DNA of 64,000 nucleotides, from positions 744,001 through 808,000 of the forward strand of contig NZ_JAPEPB010000002.1 in assembly GCF_026340565.1 (NCBI RefSeq). The letters run 5' to 3'. The notes beneath the pieces were generated by a model. The model saw only the letters and a program-made list of their open reading frames with translations, was not told the origin of the DNA and made no database searches. This document shows positions 45,187 through 54,136 of this stretch, one piece after another. Position numbers and translations under genes: made by a program. Each line of letters begins with the position of its first letter. Position 1 is the stretch's first letter. This DNA is from Kitasatospora sp. NBC_01287 (lineage in GTDB: Bacteria; Actinomycetota; Actinomycetes; Streptomycetales; Streptomycetaceae).

Positions 45187-45200
45187 AGTCGGTGACTGTG
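45184..45200. promoter_or_regulatory. Inverted repeat at the GNAT-remnant start
   Basis: CACAGTC-GGT-GACTGTG is a perfect 7-bp inverted repeat overlapping the GTG start of the broken acetyltransferase. It may be an operator or a hairpin in the leader. Confidence 0.45.
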
Positions 45201-45322
45201 CCCGGTCCGGGAGCGGACGACAACCGAAATTCGCCGCACCGGCCCGCGAGGCCCGGTCGGGCTGGCAAGCTGTCCCGGTCGGGACGCCGCCGGGCGGCCC
45301 GTGAGCGAGGGGGAGGTCCGCA

Positions 45323-46351
45323 GTGGGTGGTGGAGGTAAGCCGTGGGAGCACGGCCCTGCCGCAGCGGCTCCGCCCGCGCCTCCCGTCGACCCGGAGCTG
45401 GCCACCGTGCTGGCGGCCATGGGCACGGCGGCACGGGAGCCCGTCACCCCGGAGGGTCTCGCGGCCAGGCAGCAGCGGGATGCCACGGCCCGGCCCAGGC
45501 CGACCCTCCACGAACTGCGCGCCGACGGCCGGTTCGAGGTGGCGGAGTTGCGTGCGCCGGGCGGTCGGGGCGGGCCGGAGGTCACCCTCGTCAGCGCACG
45601 GCCCGCCGGGACGGCCGGACCGCTGCCGCTCCTGTACTACCTGCACGGCGGCGGGCTGATCATGGGCAACGCCTGGTCCGTGCTGCCACGGGTGCTCAGC
45701 GACTGGGCCCTCCCGCTGGGGCTCGCCGTCATCTCCGTCGAGTACCGGCTGGCGCCGCGGGCGCGGTACCTCGACCCCGTGGAGGACTGCTACGCCGGGC
45801 TCGCCTGGGCCGCCGGCCACGCGGCCGAACTGGGTCTCGACGCGGATCGGATCATCCTCGGCGGGAAGAGCGCGGGTGCCGGACTCGCCGCGGGGCTCGC
45901 CCTGTTGACCCGCGACCGAGGCGGGCCGGTGCCGATCGGCCAGTTGCTGCTGAGCCCGATGCTCGACGACCGCAACGACACCTTCTCCAGCCACCAGATG
46001 GCCGGCCACGACACCTGGGACCGGGCCTCCAACACCACCGCTTGGCAGGCGCTGCTGGGCGACCGGTACGGCACCGCCGACCTGTCGCCCTACGCGGCCG
46101 CCGCCCGCGCCACGGACCTGTCCCGGCTCCCCCCGGCCTACATCGAGGTCGGGTCGGCCGAGACCTTCCGGGACGAGGCCGTCGGCTACGCCGATGCGAT
46201 CTGGCGGGCCGGCGGCGAGGCCGAACTGCACGTCTGGCCAGGCGCGTTCCACGGCTTCGACACCCTCGCACCGCAGGCCACCCTGAGCCAGGAGGCCGGC
46301 GAGGCCCGCTCCCGCTGGCTGCGGCGGATCACCGGACGGACCGGACGCTGA
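45323..46351 (+). CDS. Alpha/beta-hydrolase esterase, HSL (GDXG) type
   Basis: 342 residues. The oxyanion-hole motif HGGG is at about 109-111, the nucleophile elbow is GKSAGAG (Ser183), and Asp284 (ETFRDE) and His310 (FHGFD) complete the triad. The family's GDSAGG elbow is changed to GKSAGA, an unusual Lys beside the nucleophile. A ~65-residue N-terminal cap precedes the fold. GTG 45323 follows GGGGGAGG. Substrates are short-chain esters or lactones in general; the specific one is unknown. Confidence 0.85.
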   Translation: MGGGGKPWEHGPAAAAPPAPPVDPELATVLAAMGTAAREPVTPEGLAARQQRDATARPRPTLHELRADGRFEVAELRAPGGRGGPEVTLVSARPAGTAGPLPLLYYLHGGGLIMGNAWSVLPRVLSDWALPLGLAVISVEYRLAPRARYLDPVEDCYAGLAWAAGHAAELGLDADRIILGGKSAGAGLAAGLALLTRDRGGPVPIGQLLLSPMLDDRNDTFSSHQMAGHDTWDRASNTTAWQALLGDRYGTADLSPYAAAARATDLSRLPPAYIEVGSAETFRDEAVGYADAIWRAGGEAELHVWPGAFHGFDTLAPQATLSQEAGEARSRWLRRITGRTGR

Positions 46352-46415
46352 GTCTGCGGCGACAGCGACAGCGACTCGACGGGACACCGCCACCCCGCCA
46401 CCCCACCACCGCTGT

Positions 46416-46916
46416 TCAGCCCGTCGGCAGGCCGATCCCGTCACGTTCCAGCACGGCGCGGAGCCGCGCGAAGGTCTGCGCGACGGCCGGCAGCGGGGAC
46501 GTCCCGCTCGTCTCCGCGAAGAGTTCGGCGAGCCGCTCCGAGAACGTCCCGGCCGCCGCCTCGACCAGCGCCAGGCCGTCATCGGTCAGGGCGAGCAGTG
46601 AGGACCGGCGGTCCGCCGGATTCGGCTGCCGGACGACCCAGCCCAGTTTCTCCAGGCGGTCGACGCCCTTGCTGGTCGCCCCGATCCCGATGGCGAACTC
46701 GGCGGCGAGGTCCGCCACCCGGGACCCGGGTTGGTCGCGGAGGTGGCTCAGGAACTCGAACTGCGAGGTGACGATCCCGTGCCGCTCGCGGAGGCGTTCG
46801 TTGAGCGCGTTGTAGAGCCGCGTCTCGCAGCGGACGAGGTCGGCGAAGAGGCCCGGCAGGTCGAGCATGCCGTCACTCGCGTCACTCGCCGCGCCATCGC
46901 TTGATTTAGATGCCAT
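46416..46916 (-). CDS. MarR-family transcriptional regulator
   Basis: 166 residues. The winged helix reads RVADLAAEFAIGIGATSKGV, then DRLEKLGWVVRQPNPADRRS with the characteristic wing. A preceding dimerisation helix includes RHGIVTSQFEFLSHL. ATG 46916 lacks a ribosome binding site but a TACACT -10 box lies 7 nt upstream, so a leaderless mRNA is probable. It is divergent from an esterase gene and probably represses both. Confidence 0.87.
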   Translation of the reverse strand: MASKSSDGAASDASDGMLDLPGLFADLVRCETRLYNALNERLRERHGIVTSQFEFLSHLRDQPGSRVADLAAEFAIGIGATSKGVDRLEKLGWVVRQPNPADRRSSLLALTDDGLALVEAAAGTFSERLAELFAETSGTSPLPAVAQTFARLRAVLERDGIGLPTG

Positions 46917-46929
46917 GGCATATAGTGTA
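46901..46929. promoter_or_regulatory. Overlapping divergent promoters with MarR operator
   Basis: A perfect 12-bp palindrome ATGCCATGGCAT (46910-46921) covers the MarR start codon. On the minus strand TACACT (complement of 46924-46929) is a -10 box for a leaderless MarR transcript. On the plus strand TATAGT (46921-46926) is a good -10 for the esterase. Binding at the palindrome would block both. Confidence 0.55.
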
Positions 46930-46956
46930 CTGGCATTCACTTCGAGAGGGGCAACG

Positions 46957-47877
46957 ATGAGCAGGGAACAACGCGCCGAGGTCGATGCCATGCTCCGGCA
47001 GCCCAGGCCCGAGGGCCCTCGCACGGTCGAGGCGATCCGCGCCGGTTTCCGGGCACTGATGGCGCAGATGATCGTCCCGGACGGGATCCGCACCGAGGAG
47101 ACGGCGCTCGGCGGCCGGCCCGCGCTGCTCGTCGAACCGGTCGACGGCCCGCAGCCCGGCACGATCCTCTACTTCCACGGCGGCGCCTACGTCTTCGGCT
47201 CGCCCGCGACCGCACTGTCGCTGACCGGGAACCTGGTGGCCAGGACCGGCTTCAGGGCGCTCTCCCCGGACTACCGGCTCGCCCCCGAGCACCCGTTCCC
47301 GGCCGCGATCGAGGACACGCTGCGCGCCTACCGCGCGCTGCTCGACAGCGGCGAGGATCCGTCGGCCATCGTCTTCGCCGGGGACTCCGCAGGTGGCGGC
47401 CTCTCCGTCACGACCTGTCTCGCCGCCCGCGAGGCCGGCCTGCCGCTCCCCGCCGCGATCGTCTGCTTCTCCCCCGGACTCGACGCCACTCGCACCGGCG
47501 AGAGCATGGACGCCAAGGCCGGCATCGATCCGATCTTCACCCGCGAATCCCTGGCCCACACCGGCGCGATGTACCTCGGCGGACACGACCCGCACCACCC
47601 CATGCTCAGCCCCGCCGTCCTGGCGGACCTCGCCGGCTTCCCCCCGCTGCTCCTCCAGGCGGGCGCCAACGAAGTCCTCCTGGACGACTCCACCCGCCTG
47701 GCCGCCCGCGCGAGAGCAGCCGGTGTGAACGTGATCCTCGACGTCACCGCCGACGTGCCGCACGTGTTCCAGTCCTTCGCCGGAGTGCTCGACGAGGCCG
47801 ACGAGGCCCTGGACCGCGCGGCCCTCTTCCTCACCCAGCACCTCCGCGCCCGGACGGGCGACCACGCCGGCAGGTAA
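46957..47877 (+). CDS. Alpha/beta-hydrolase esterase, HSL (GDXG) type
   Basis: 306 residues. HGGA (about 74-77) forms the oxyanion hole, GDSAGG holds Ser144, and Asp243 (NEVLLDD) and His269 (DVPHVF) complete the triad. All canonical motifs are intact, unlike the esterase at 45323. GAGAGGGG precedes ATG 46957. It is divergent from a MarR gene with shared operator sequence, so expression is probably induced by its substrate or a related compound. Confidence 0.88.
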   Translation: MSREQRAEVDAMLRQPRPEGPRTVEAIRAGFRALMAQMIVPDGIRTEETALGGRPALLVEPVDGPQPGTILYFHGGAYVFGSPATALSLTGNLVARTGFRALSPDYRLAPEHPFPAAIEDTLRAYRALLDSGEDPSAIVFAGDSAGGGLSVTTCLAAREAGLPLPAAIVCFSPGLDATRTGESMDAKAGIDPIFTRESLAHTGAMYLGGHDPHHPMLSPAVLADLAGFPPLLLQAGANEVLLDDSTRLAARARAAGVNVILDVTADVPHVFQSFAGVLDEADEALDRAALFLTQHLRARTGDHAGR

Positions 47878-47910
47878 CCCGCCTGCTCGTCCGGCGGAAG
47901 GAGCGGGCCA

Positions 47911-48306
47911 GTGATCCAACTGCCAAGGGGGTCATGGTGGGACTGGGACGTCGTCGCCTGGAACCCCGGCCAACTGCGGCTCGGCGCCGGGCACGACCTC
48001 ACGTACGCCCACGGCCTGGAGTTGGTCTTCAGCGACCCGGTCCTCGTCAGATGCCCATCGGCCTTCCAGGACCCGGTCTTCCGTGAGCCGACACCGAGCG
48101 AACTCCAGCTCGTTGAGCGGCAGTTGGGTGAGATGCCCGCCGTGCTGATCGCCTTCGAGGCCGACGCGGGCGGGACGACCCTCGCAAGCGGCCTGGTCGC
48201 GGCCGGACGGCTCGACATCGTGCAGGGCACCGTCTTCCGCTACTGGCGCGAGGAGTTGGCCGCCGGCGAGCGGCTGGCCTCCTGGGTGAGACCGCCGGCC
48301 ACGTGA
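47911..48306 (+). CDS. Hypothetical protein
   Basis: 131 residues, not recognised. The sequence begins MIQLPRGSWWDWDVVAWNPG and includes a central acidic beta-rich stretch and a C-terminal helix with YWREELAAGERL. There is no signal peptide or membrane segment. GTG 47911 follows GGAAGGAG by 8 nt, and codon use matches its neighbours, so it is probably real. It starts 33 nt after the esterase and may be co-transcribed with it. Confidence 0.65.
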   Translation: MIQLPRGSWWDWDVVAWNPGQLRLGAGHDLTYAHGLELVFSDPVLVRCPSAFQDPVFREPTPSELQLVERQLGEMPAVLIAFEADAGGTTLASGLVAAGRLDIVQGTVFRYWREELAAGERLASWVRPPAT

Positions 48307-48417
48307 TCGCCCTCAGACGTTTCACTGTGGCGGTAGCCTGGATTGCTTCGCTGCCGAATCGGGCCACCCAGTTCTCCCACTCCGAAAGCACACGTCGCCA
48401 CCTGCGGAGTTGTCCTC

Positions 48418-49140
48418 ATGCCTGCCGAGAAGACGTTCACCCGCATCACCGACCACTACCGACGGCTGATACTGTCCGGCACCCTCCCCGCGGGCTCGAA
48501 GCTGCCCAGCAACAAGGAGCTGGCCGGCACTTGGGGCGTGGCGGTCGAGACGGTGCGGAAGGCGCTCTCCCAGCTCCAGGTCGAGAAGTTGATCCGCACC
48601 AGCCCGCGAGGCACCTTCGTGGTGGACGAGACTCCGGCCACCGCGAGTCCGGCCGATCGGCTCGCGGCCGTGCGGAACACCATGCGGACGTCCATGGACG
48701 GGGAGACCAGCATCGTGACGGCGGCTCAGCTGGTGGTGCCGCCGGTCTACGTCGCCGATCTGTTCGACCTCGACCACGGTGACCAGATCGTCAGGCGCGA
48801 GTATGTCGCTGGACGGAGCAGCGTGCGGACCCTGTTCGCGGTGGACTGGTTCCCCGCACCGTTCGCGGTGCTCGTCCCGGACCTGCTCAGCACCTCGGCC
48901 AGCAAGAACGACGGTCTGACGGCGCGGGTGCTCGAAGCCGCGAAGCGGACCATCAGCACCGCCCGCGACGACATGCACGGCCGCGCCGCCGACGCGCGCG
49001 AGGCGGCTGCCCTCGGGCTCGCCATCGGCGCGCCCATTCTTGCCGGGGCCACCCGTTGGGGCGACGCGACCGGGGTCATCCAGTACTCCGAGTGGTGCCT
49101 GCCGACACGGCTCACCATCGGTTACGAGTACGGGATCTGA
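48418..49140 (+). CDS. GntR-family regulator with UTRA-type effector domain
   Basis: 240 residues. The winged helix reads ITDHYRRLILSGTLPAGSKL then LPSNKELAGTWGVAVETVRK. The C-terminal domain matches the UTRA fold of HutC-type regulators, with DQIVRREYVAGRSSVRTLFA and LGLAIGAPILAGATRW. HutC-type regulators respond to sugars, amino acids or aromatic acids. GGAG precedes ATG 48418. The target is unknown; the gene converges on the kinase gene. Confidence 0.88.
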   Translation: MPAEKTFTRITDHYRRLILSGTLPAGSKLPSNKELAGTWGVAVETVRKALSQLQVEKLIRTSPRGTFVVDETPATASPADRLAAVRNTMRTSMDGETSIVTAAQLVVPPVYVADLFDLDHGDQIVRREYVAGRSSVRTLFAVDWFPAPFAVLVPDLLSTSASKNDGLTARVLEAAKRTISTARDDMHGRAADAREAAALGLAIGAPILAGATRWGDATGVIQYSEWCLPTRLTIGYEYGI

Positions 49141-49169
49141 GGGCGCCCCCTTCACAACCCCTCCCGGGC

Positions 49170-51260
49170 TCAGGGGATGCGCCACTCCTGGGAGTCGTTG
49201 CCCGGGGTGCAGGTGTTCAGGGTGAGCTGCTTGCCCGCGCCGTTGTCGGTCAGGCAGTCGATGCTGTCGGCGTCCTTGATGTAGACGCCGGAGGGTGCGG
49301 AGACCACCGTCCAGTCGTAGGCCCCCACGGAGTGGGCGAGGAGTTGGGCGCCCGAACCGCCGTAGTACACCATGCCGAGCGGACTGTCGTTCAGGTTGCA
49401 GGCGTTGAAGGTGCTCCACTGGCTGGTCGCGTGCACCCAGCCGTACGAGGTGTTGCCGCCCATGATCACCGCGCCGCTGCCCGAGGGGTCGCCGTCGGAC
49501 AGACCGACCTTGAGGCCGTCTCCGACGTTGGTGACGGCGCCCCAGCCCGCGCCGCCGCAGCCCGCGGGCGGGCCGGCGACCGGTGGCGGCGGTGCGGAGC
49601 TGGGCTGGGGGTTCGGGGCGGGCGTGGTCGGTTGGGTGACGGGGGCCGGGGCGCCGCCGCCCGTCGTGGGGGCGGAGCCGCTGCCCGAGGTTCCGGTGCC
49701 GCCTGCGGCACTGCCGCCGCCGCTGCTGCCACCGCCGGTGCCCGTACCGCCTGCGGCACTGCCGCCGCTGGTGCTGCCGCCGCCGGTGGCACTCCCGCCG
49801 CCCTTCCCGCCGCCCTGCGGGGTACCGCCGGACGCCGTGCCGCCGGTGCGGGTGGTGGTGCTGCCGCCCGAGCTGCCACCGCTCCCGCCACCGCTCCCGC
49901 CACCGCCGCTGCGCTCCGGCGGAGCCGCCGCGCTGGGCGACGGGGGGCCCGATGAGGCCGCGCTGCTCGCCGAGGCGGACGCCGAGGCCGAGGCGCTCGG
50001 CGTCGCGGAGGCCGACGGGGACCCCGAGGCCGTTGCCGAGGCCGAACCCGAGGCCGACGCCGAGCCGACGGCGCCGGTCAGCGGGCTGCCGACGACCGTC
50101 ACGGTCGGGTGCGGCTCGGGGACGGCCGCGTCCGAACTGAACGGGGTCTGGTCGATGAGCAGGGCCGAGCCCACGGCCACCGTCACGGCGCACGGGATCA
50201 GTACGGGCAGCACGAACCGGCGCCTGGTCCAGGGCCGGCGCGGTGCCACGTCGGGACGCGTCTGCGCCGCGTCAGCGGCGACGGCAGCCTCAGCGGCGAC
50301 AGCAGCCTCAGCGGCGACAGCAGCCTCAGCCGCAACAGCAACGGCAGCCACTGCCTCAGGGACCTCGGCGGCCCTTGCCGCCCCCGCGAGCGCCAGCGGC
50401 AGGGTCCGGGAGACCGCCTCCGCGATCGGCACACCCTCGGCCGCGCCGCGCGCCGCGGCGGCCATCACGGCGGCGTCGGCGAACCGGTCCTCGGGCTGCT
50501 TGGCGAGCGCGGTGGCCACCAGGTCGCGCACCGGCTCGGTGAAGCTGTCGGGCAGCGCGGGCGCTGGCTCGCGGACGTGCTTCAGCACGATCTCCAGCGC
50601 CGTCTCGCCGGTGAACGGCGGCTCGCCGATGAGCATCTCGTAGCAGAGCACGCCGAGCGAGTAGAGGTCGGCGGCCGGGTTGGCGGCGGCCCCTTCGGCG
50701 CGCTCGGGGGCGACGTAGAGGGCGGTGCCGAGCACGGCGTGCGAGGAGGTGATCCGGGTGCCGGCCATGGCGCTGGCGATGCCGAAGTCGGTCACCGCGA
50801 CCCGGCCGTCCTCCCGGAGCATCAGGTTCGACGGCTTGATGTCGCGGTGCACGATGCCCCGCTGGTGGGCGGCGTGCAGCGCGTCCAGCGCCTGGGCCAG
50901 GATGCCCAGCGCGCGGTCGGCGGCCAGCGGCGCGCTCTCGGTGAGGACCTGGTCCAGCGGCCGGCCGGTGATCAGCTCCATCACGATGTAGGCGACGGGG
51001 CTGCCGGAGTCGCCGTCGCTCTCGCCGTAGTCGTGCACCTCGACGATGCCGGGGTGGTTGATCGAGGCGAGCAGCCGGGCCTCGCGGCGGAAGCGCTCCA
51101 TGAAGGTGGCGTCGTCCAGCAGCGCCGGGAGCAGGATCTTGACCGCCACCTGGCGCCCCAGCACGCCGTCATCGGCGCGCCAGACCTCGCCCATCGCCCC
51201 GCCGCCGAGCCGCTCGACGAGCGTGTAGCGCCCGCCGAGTTCGGTTCCCCGACCCCACAT
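49170..51260 (-). CDS. Membrane Ser/Thr protein kinase with long Ser/Gly external stalk
   Basis: 696 residues. The kinase domain (10-270) shows Lys41, catalytic Asp140 in HRDIKPSN and DFG at 158-160. An AVAAEA repeat and a membrane helix (about 348-369) follow. Then comes a ~190-residue external stalk of Ser/Ala, then Gly/Ser, then Pro-rich sequence. A C-terminal domain of ~110 residues ends CLTDNGAGKQLTLNTCTPGN then DSQEWRIP, like the last repeat of a ricin-B lectin. ATG 51260 begins the typical MWGRGTxLGGRY start. It lacks PASTA repeats, so the external ligand may be a carbohydrate rather than muropeptide. Confidence 0.87.
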   Translation of the reverse strand: MWGRGTELGGRYTLVERLGGGAMGEVWRADDGVLGRQVAVKILLPALLDDATFMERFRREARLLASINHPGIVEVHDYGESDGDSGSPVAYIVMELITGRPLDQVLTESAPLAADRALGILAQALDALHAAHQRGIVHRDIKPSNLMLREDGRVAVTDFGIASAMAGTRITSSHAVLGTALYVAPERAEGAAANPAADLYSLGVLCYEMLIGEPPFTGETALEIVLKHVREPAPALPDSFTEPVRDLVATALAKQPEDRFADAAVMAAAARGAAEGVPIAEAVSRTLPLALAGAARAAEVPEAVAAVAVAAEAAVAAEAAVAAEAAVAADAAQTRPDVAPRRPWTRRRFVLPVLIPCAVTVAVGSALLIDQTPFSSDAAVPEPHPTVTVVGSPLTGAVGSASASGSASATASGSPSASATPSASASASASASSAASSGPPSPSAAAPPERSGGGGSGGGSGGSSGGSTTTRTGGTASGGTPQGGGKGGGSATGGGSTSGGSAAGGTGTGGGSSGGGSAAGGTGTSGSGSAPTTGGGAPAPVTQPTTPAPNPQPSSAPPPPVAGPPAGCGGAGWGAVTNVGDGLKVGLSDGDPSGSGAVIMGGNTSYGWVHATSQWSTFNACNLNDSPLGMVYYGGSGAQLLAHSVGAYDWTVVSAPSGVYIKDADSIDCLTDNGAGKQLTLNTCTPGNDSQEWRIP

Positions 51261-51410
51261 GCCCCGTCCCCCCGTCAGGCCTGGCATGACAGTTCGTCAG
51301 CCGACAGCGACAGTGTGCCAGAGCTCTCGCAATGGTCCAAGATGGACTGTGCAAACAGGTTCGACGCGACGGGCTCGGCGCACGGGGTTCAGCGCGAACG
51401 GGGACAGCCT

Positions 51411-51506
51411 CAGAACATCACCGGCCCAGAACACCACCAGCTCAGAACACCACCAGCTCAGAACACCACCGGCTCAGAACACCACCGGCTCAGAACACCA
51501 CCAGCG
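51411..51506. repeat. 16-bp tandem repeat, six copies
   Basis: Six 16-bp copies of CAGAACACCACCAGCT (some with GG for AG; the first is degenerate) run from 51411 to 51506. They enter the 3' end of the alcohol dehydrogenase gene; its stop codon (51490-51492) is part of the array. Confidence 0.9.
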
Positions 51507-52569
51507 AGCGCCCGCCCTGCCCCGCGCGCATCCGCTCGAACGCTGCCGGGATCCCGTCCAGCGTGATCCGGTCGGTGATCAGCGCCTCCAGGTCCAGCCG
51601 CCCGGCCCGCACGTGCTCGGCCAGCAGCGGGACGTCCTGGGCCGGGTCGCTGTTGCCGTAGACGCAGGCGCTGAGCGTGCGGGCGAAGTGGAACAGCTCC
51701 AACGAGGAGAAGGAGACCAGGTCGTCCTTGCCACCGATGCCGACCACCGTGGTCCGCCCGCCGCGCCGGGTGGTGGACCAGGCGGCCCGGATCGTGCTCC
51801 CCCGCCCGACGCACTCGAAGGCCTGGTCCGCGCCGTGACCCTCCGTCAACTTCCGTACCGAGCGAGCGAGCTGATCGTCCGCCAGGAGGAAGTCGGTGGC
51901 ACCGTGGCGGCGTGCCAGCTCCTCCTTCCGCGGGCTGACGTCCACCGCGATGATCGGGCCCGCGCCGGCGATCCGGGCCGCCTGGAGCACCGCCAGGCCC
52001 ACGCCACCCAGGCCCAGCACCACCACCGACTCACCCGCCTTGACCCGGGCCGCGTTGTGCACCGCACCGTAGCCGGTCAGCACCGCGCAGCCGAGCAGCG
52101 CGGCCGAGGTGAGCGGGACACCGGCCGGCACCGGCAGCAGCGCGCGCTCGGCGACCACGGTCTCCTCGGCGAAGGCGGCCACCCCGAGGCCGGGGTGCAC
52201 GGGAGTGCCGTCCGCGAGCGTGCCGTAGGCCGTCCCGTAGGCGTCGGCCGCGCGCTCGCAGAGCCACGGCTCGCCGAGCCCGCAGAGGTGGCAGGATCCG
52301 CAGGCCGGTGCCCAGTTGAGCACCACCTGGTCGCCGACCCGGACGCTGCTGACTCCCTCCCCGACGGCGGCCACGGTGCCCGCGCCCTCGTGGCCCAGCA
52401 CCACCGGGGTCGGGGCGCGCAGCACGCCGGTGGCCAGCGACAGGTCGGAGTGGCAGACGCCGGCGGCGGCCAGCTTGACCCGGACCTGGCCGGGGCCGGG
52501 CTCGGGCAGCTCGATCTCGGTCAGCTCCAGCGGAGCGCCAACGGCGGTGAGCAGGGCGGCGCGAACCAT
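51490..52569 (-). CDS. Zinc-dependent alcohol dehydrogenase
   Basis: 359 residues of the medium-chain family. Catalytic zinc ligands appear in GVCHSD and GHEGAG. A structural zinc lobe CGSCHLCGLGEPWLC is present, and the NAD-binding motif is LGLGGVGLAV. It resembles class III or mycothiol-type dehydrogenases. It is the last gene of the amine-catabolic operon, 56 nt after the aldehyde dehydrogenase, so it may reduce or oxidise the aldehyde/alcohol intermediate. The final codons and stop have been overrun by a 16-bp tandem repeat. Confidence 0.9.
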   Translation of the reverse strand: MVRAALLTAVGAPLELTEIELPEPGPGQVRVKLAAAGVCHSDLSLATGVLRAPTPVVLGHEGAGTVAAVGEGVSSVRVGDQVVLNWAPACGSCHLCGLGEPWLCERAADAYGTAYGTLADGTPVHPGLGVAAFAEETVVAERALLPVPAGVPLTSAALLGCAVLTGYGAVHNAARVKAGESVVVLGLGGVGLAVLQAARIAGAGPIIAVDVSPRKEELARRHGATDFLLADDQLARSVRKLTEGHGADQAFECVGRGSTIRAAWSTTRRGGRTTVVGIGGKDDLVSFSSLELFHFARTLSACVYGNSDPAQDVPLLAEHVRAGRLDLEALITDRITLDGIPAAFERMRAGQGGRSLVVF

Positions 52570-52625
52570 CGTGTTCCTCTCGGTCGGTCCAGTGCGTGCG
52601 GTCGGTACGGAGGGTGGCGGAGGAC

Positions 52626-54044
52626 TCAGAACTGCAGCGACTTGGTCTGCAGGAACTCCGCCAGCCCGTGCCGTCCCAACTCCCGGCCGATCCCGGAGGA
52701 CTTGTAGCCGCCGAACGGCGCCAGCGGGTTGAACGGCCCGCCGTTGATGTGCACCTGGCCGGTGTCCATCCGGCGGGCGAACGCGACGGCGCTCTCCCGG
52801 TCCGCGGCCCAGACGCCGCCCGCCAGGCCGTACTCGGTGCCGTTGGCGATCTCCAGGGCGTGCTCCTCGTCGCGGTAGGCGAGGATCGAGAGCACCGGGC
52901 CGAAGATCTCCTCCTGCGCGACCGCCATCGCGGGCGTGACGTCGGCCAGCACGGTGGGGCGCACGTAGTAGCCGGTGGGCAGGTCGTCCGGGGCCTCGGC
53001 GCCGCCGGCCACCAGCCGGGCGCCCTGGGCCAGCCCGCTCTCGATGTAGCCGCGCACCCGCTCGCGTTGCCTGGCGCTGACCAGCGGACCCATCCGGGTC
53101 TGCGGCTCGGCCGGGTCGCCCGGCTGGTACTTGGCGGCGGCCTTCGCGGCCAGCGCGACAGCCTCCTCGTACTGGTCCTGGTGGACCAGCAGCCGGGTCC
53201 AGGCGGTGCAGGTCTGGCCGGAGTTGCTGAAGACGTTGGCCGCGTTGACGTTGACCGCGCGGGCCAGGTCCGCGCCGGGCAGCACCACGTTGGCGGACTT
53301 GCCGCCCAGCTCCAGGGCCACCTTCTTGACCCCGCGCCCGGCCACCGCGCCGATCTCCCGGCCCACCGCGGTGGAGCCGGTGAAGGAGACCAGGTCGACC
53401 TCCGGGTGGGCGGCCAGCGCCGCGCCGACCACCGCGCCCAGACCGGTGACCAGGTTGAAGACCCCGGCCGGGAAGCCGGCGGCGGCCACGATCTCGGCGA
53501 ACAGCCGGGCCACCAGCGGGGTGTCCTCGGCGGGCTTGAGCACGACCGTGCAGCCGGCCGCCAGCGCCGGGACCACCTTGGCGACGATCTGGTGCAGCGG
53601 GTAGTTCCACGGCGTGATCGCGCCGACCACCCCGGCCGGCTCGGCGAGGACGGTGGAGTTGCCCACCTGCTCCTCGAACTCGTAGCCGGCCAGCAGCTCC
53701 AGGTAGGAGGAGGCGACCGCGAGCGGCAGCCCGGCCTGCACGCTGAGCGCGAAACCGATCGGACTGCCCTGCTCGGCGCTGACCGTCTCGGCGATCTCCT
53801 GCTGCCGGGCGGCCAGGCCCTCCCGCAGCCGGGTCAGCGGGGCCAGCCGCTCCTCGCGGGTGGTGGCGCCCCAGGCGCGGGCGGCGGCGCGGGCGGCGGC
53901 CACGGCGGCGTCGATGTCGGCGCGGGTGCCGGCCGGAACGGTGGCGATCACCCGCTCGGTGGCGGGGTTGACCACCGCCAGCGGCTCGCCGCCCAGGCTC
54001 GGCCGCCAAGCGCCGTCGATGTACTGGTCCGCATGCTGCTGCAC
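52626..54044 (-). CDS. Aldehyde dehydrogenase (NAD(P)-dependent)
   Basis: 472 residues. The NAD-binding segment is TPWNYPLHQI and FTGSTAVGREIG; the general base Glu lies in LELGGKSANV and the nucleophilic Cys in NSGQTCTAW. It oxidises an aldehyde to the acid. GTG 54044 follows GAGAGGA. The 92-nt gap to the upstream SDR gene is the widest in the operon and could contain a secondary promoter. A second aldehyde dehydrogenase lies two genes upstream. Confidence 0.93.
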   Translation of the reverse strand: MQQHADQYIDGAWRPSLGGEPLAVVNPATERVIATVPAGTRADIDAAVAAARAAARAWGATTREERLAPLTRLREGLAARQQEIAETVSAEQGSPIGFALSVQAGLPLAVASSYLELLAGYEFEEQVGNSTVLAEPAGVVGAITPWNYPLHQIVAKVVPALAAGCTVVLKPAEDTPLVARLFAEIVAAAGFPAGVFNLVTGLGAVVGAALAAHPEVDLVSFTGSTAVGREIGAVAGRGVKKVALELGGKSANVVLPGADLARAVNVNAANVFSNSGQTCTAWTRLLVHQDQYEEAVALAAKAAAKYQPGDPAEPQTRMGPLVSARQRERVRGYIESGLAQGARLVAGGAEAPDDLPTGYYVRPTVLADVTPAMAVAQEEIFGPVLSILAYRDEEHALEIANGTEYGLAGGVWAADRESAVAFARRMDTGQVHINGGPFNPLAPFGGYKSSGIGRELGRHGLAEFLQTKSLQF

Positions 54045-54136
54045 GGGTGGGTCCTCTCCTGGCCATGGCGCCGGGGCGTTTAACTACCAGTGCTAGTCAA
54101 CGCCCCGGCGCGATCCCGCGCAAGCATGCCAGGCGG

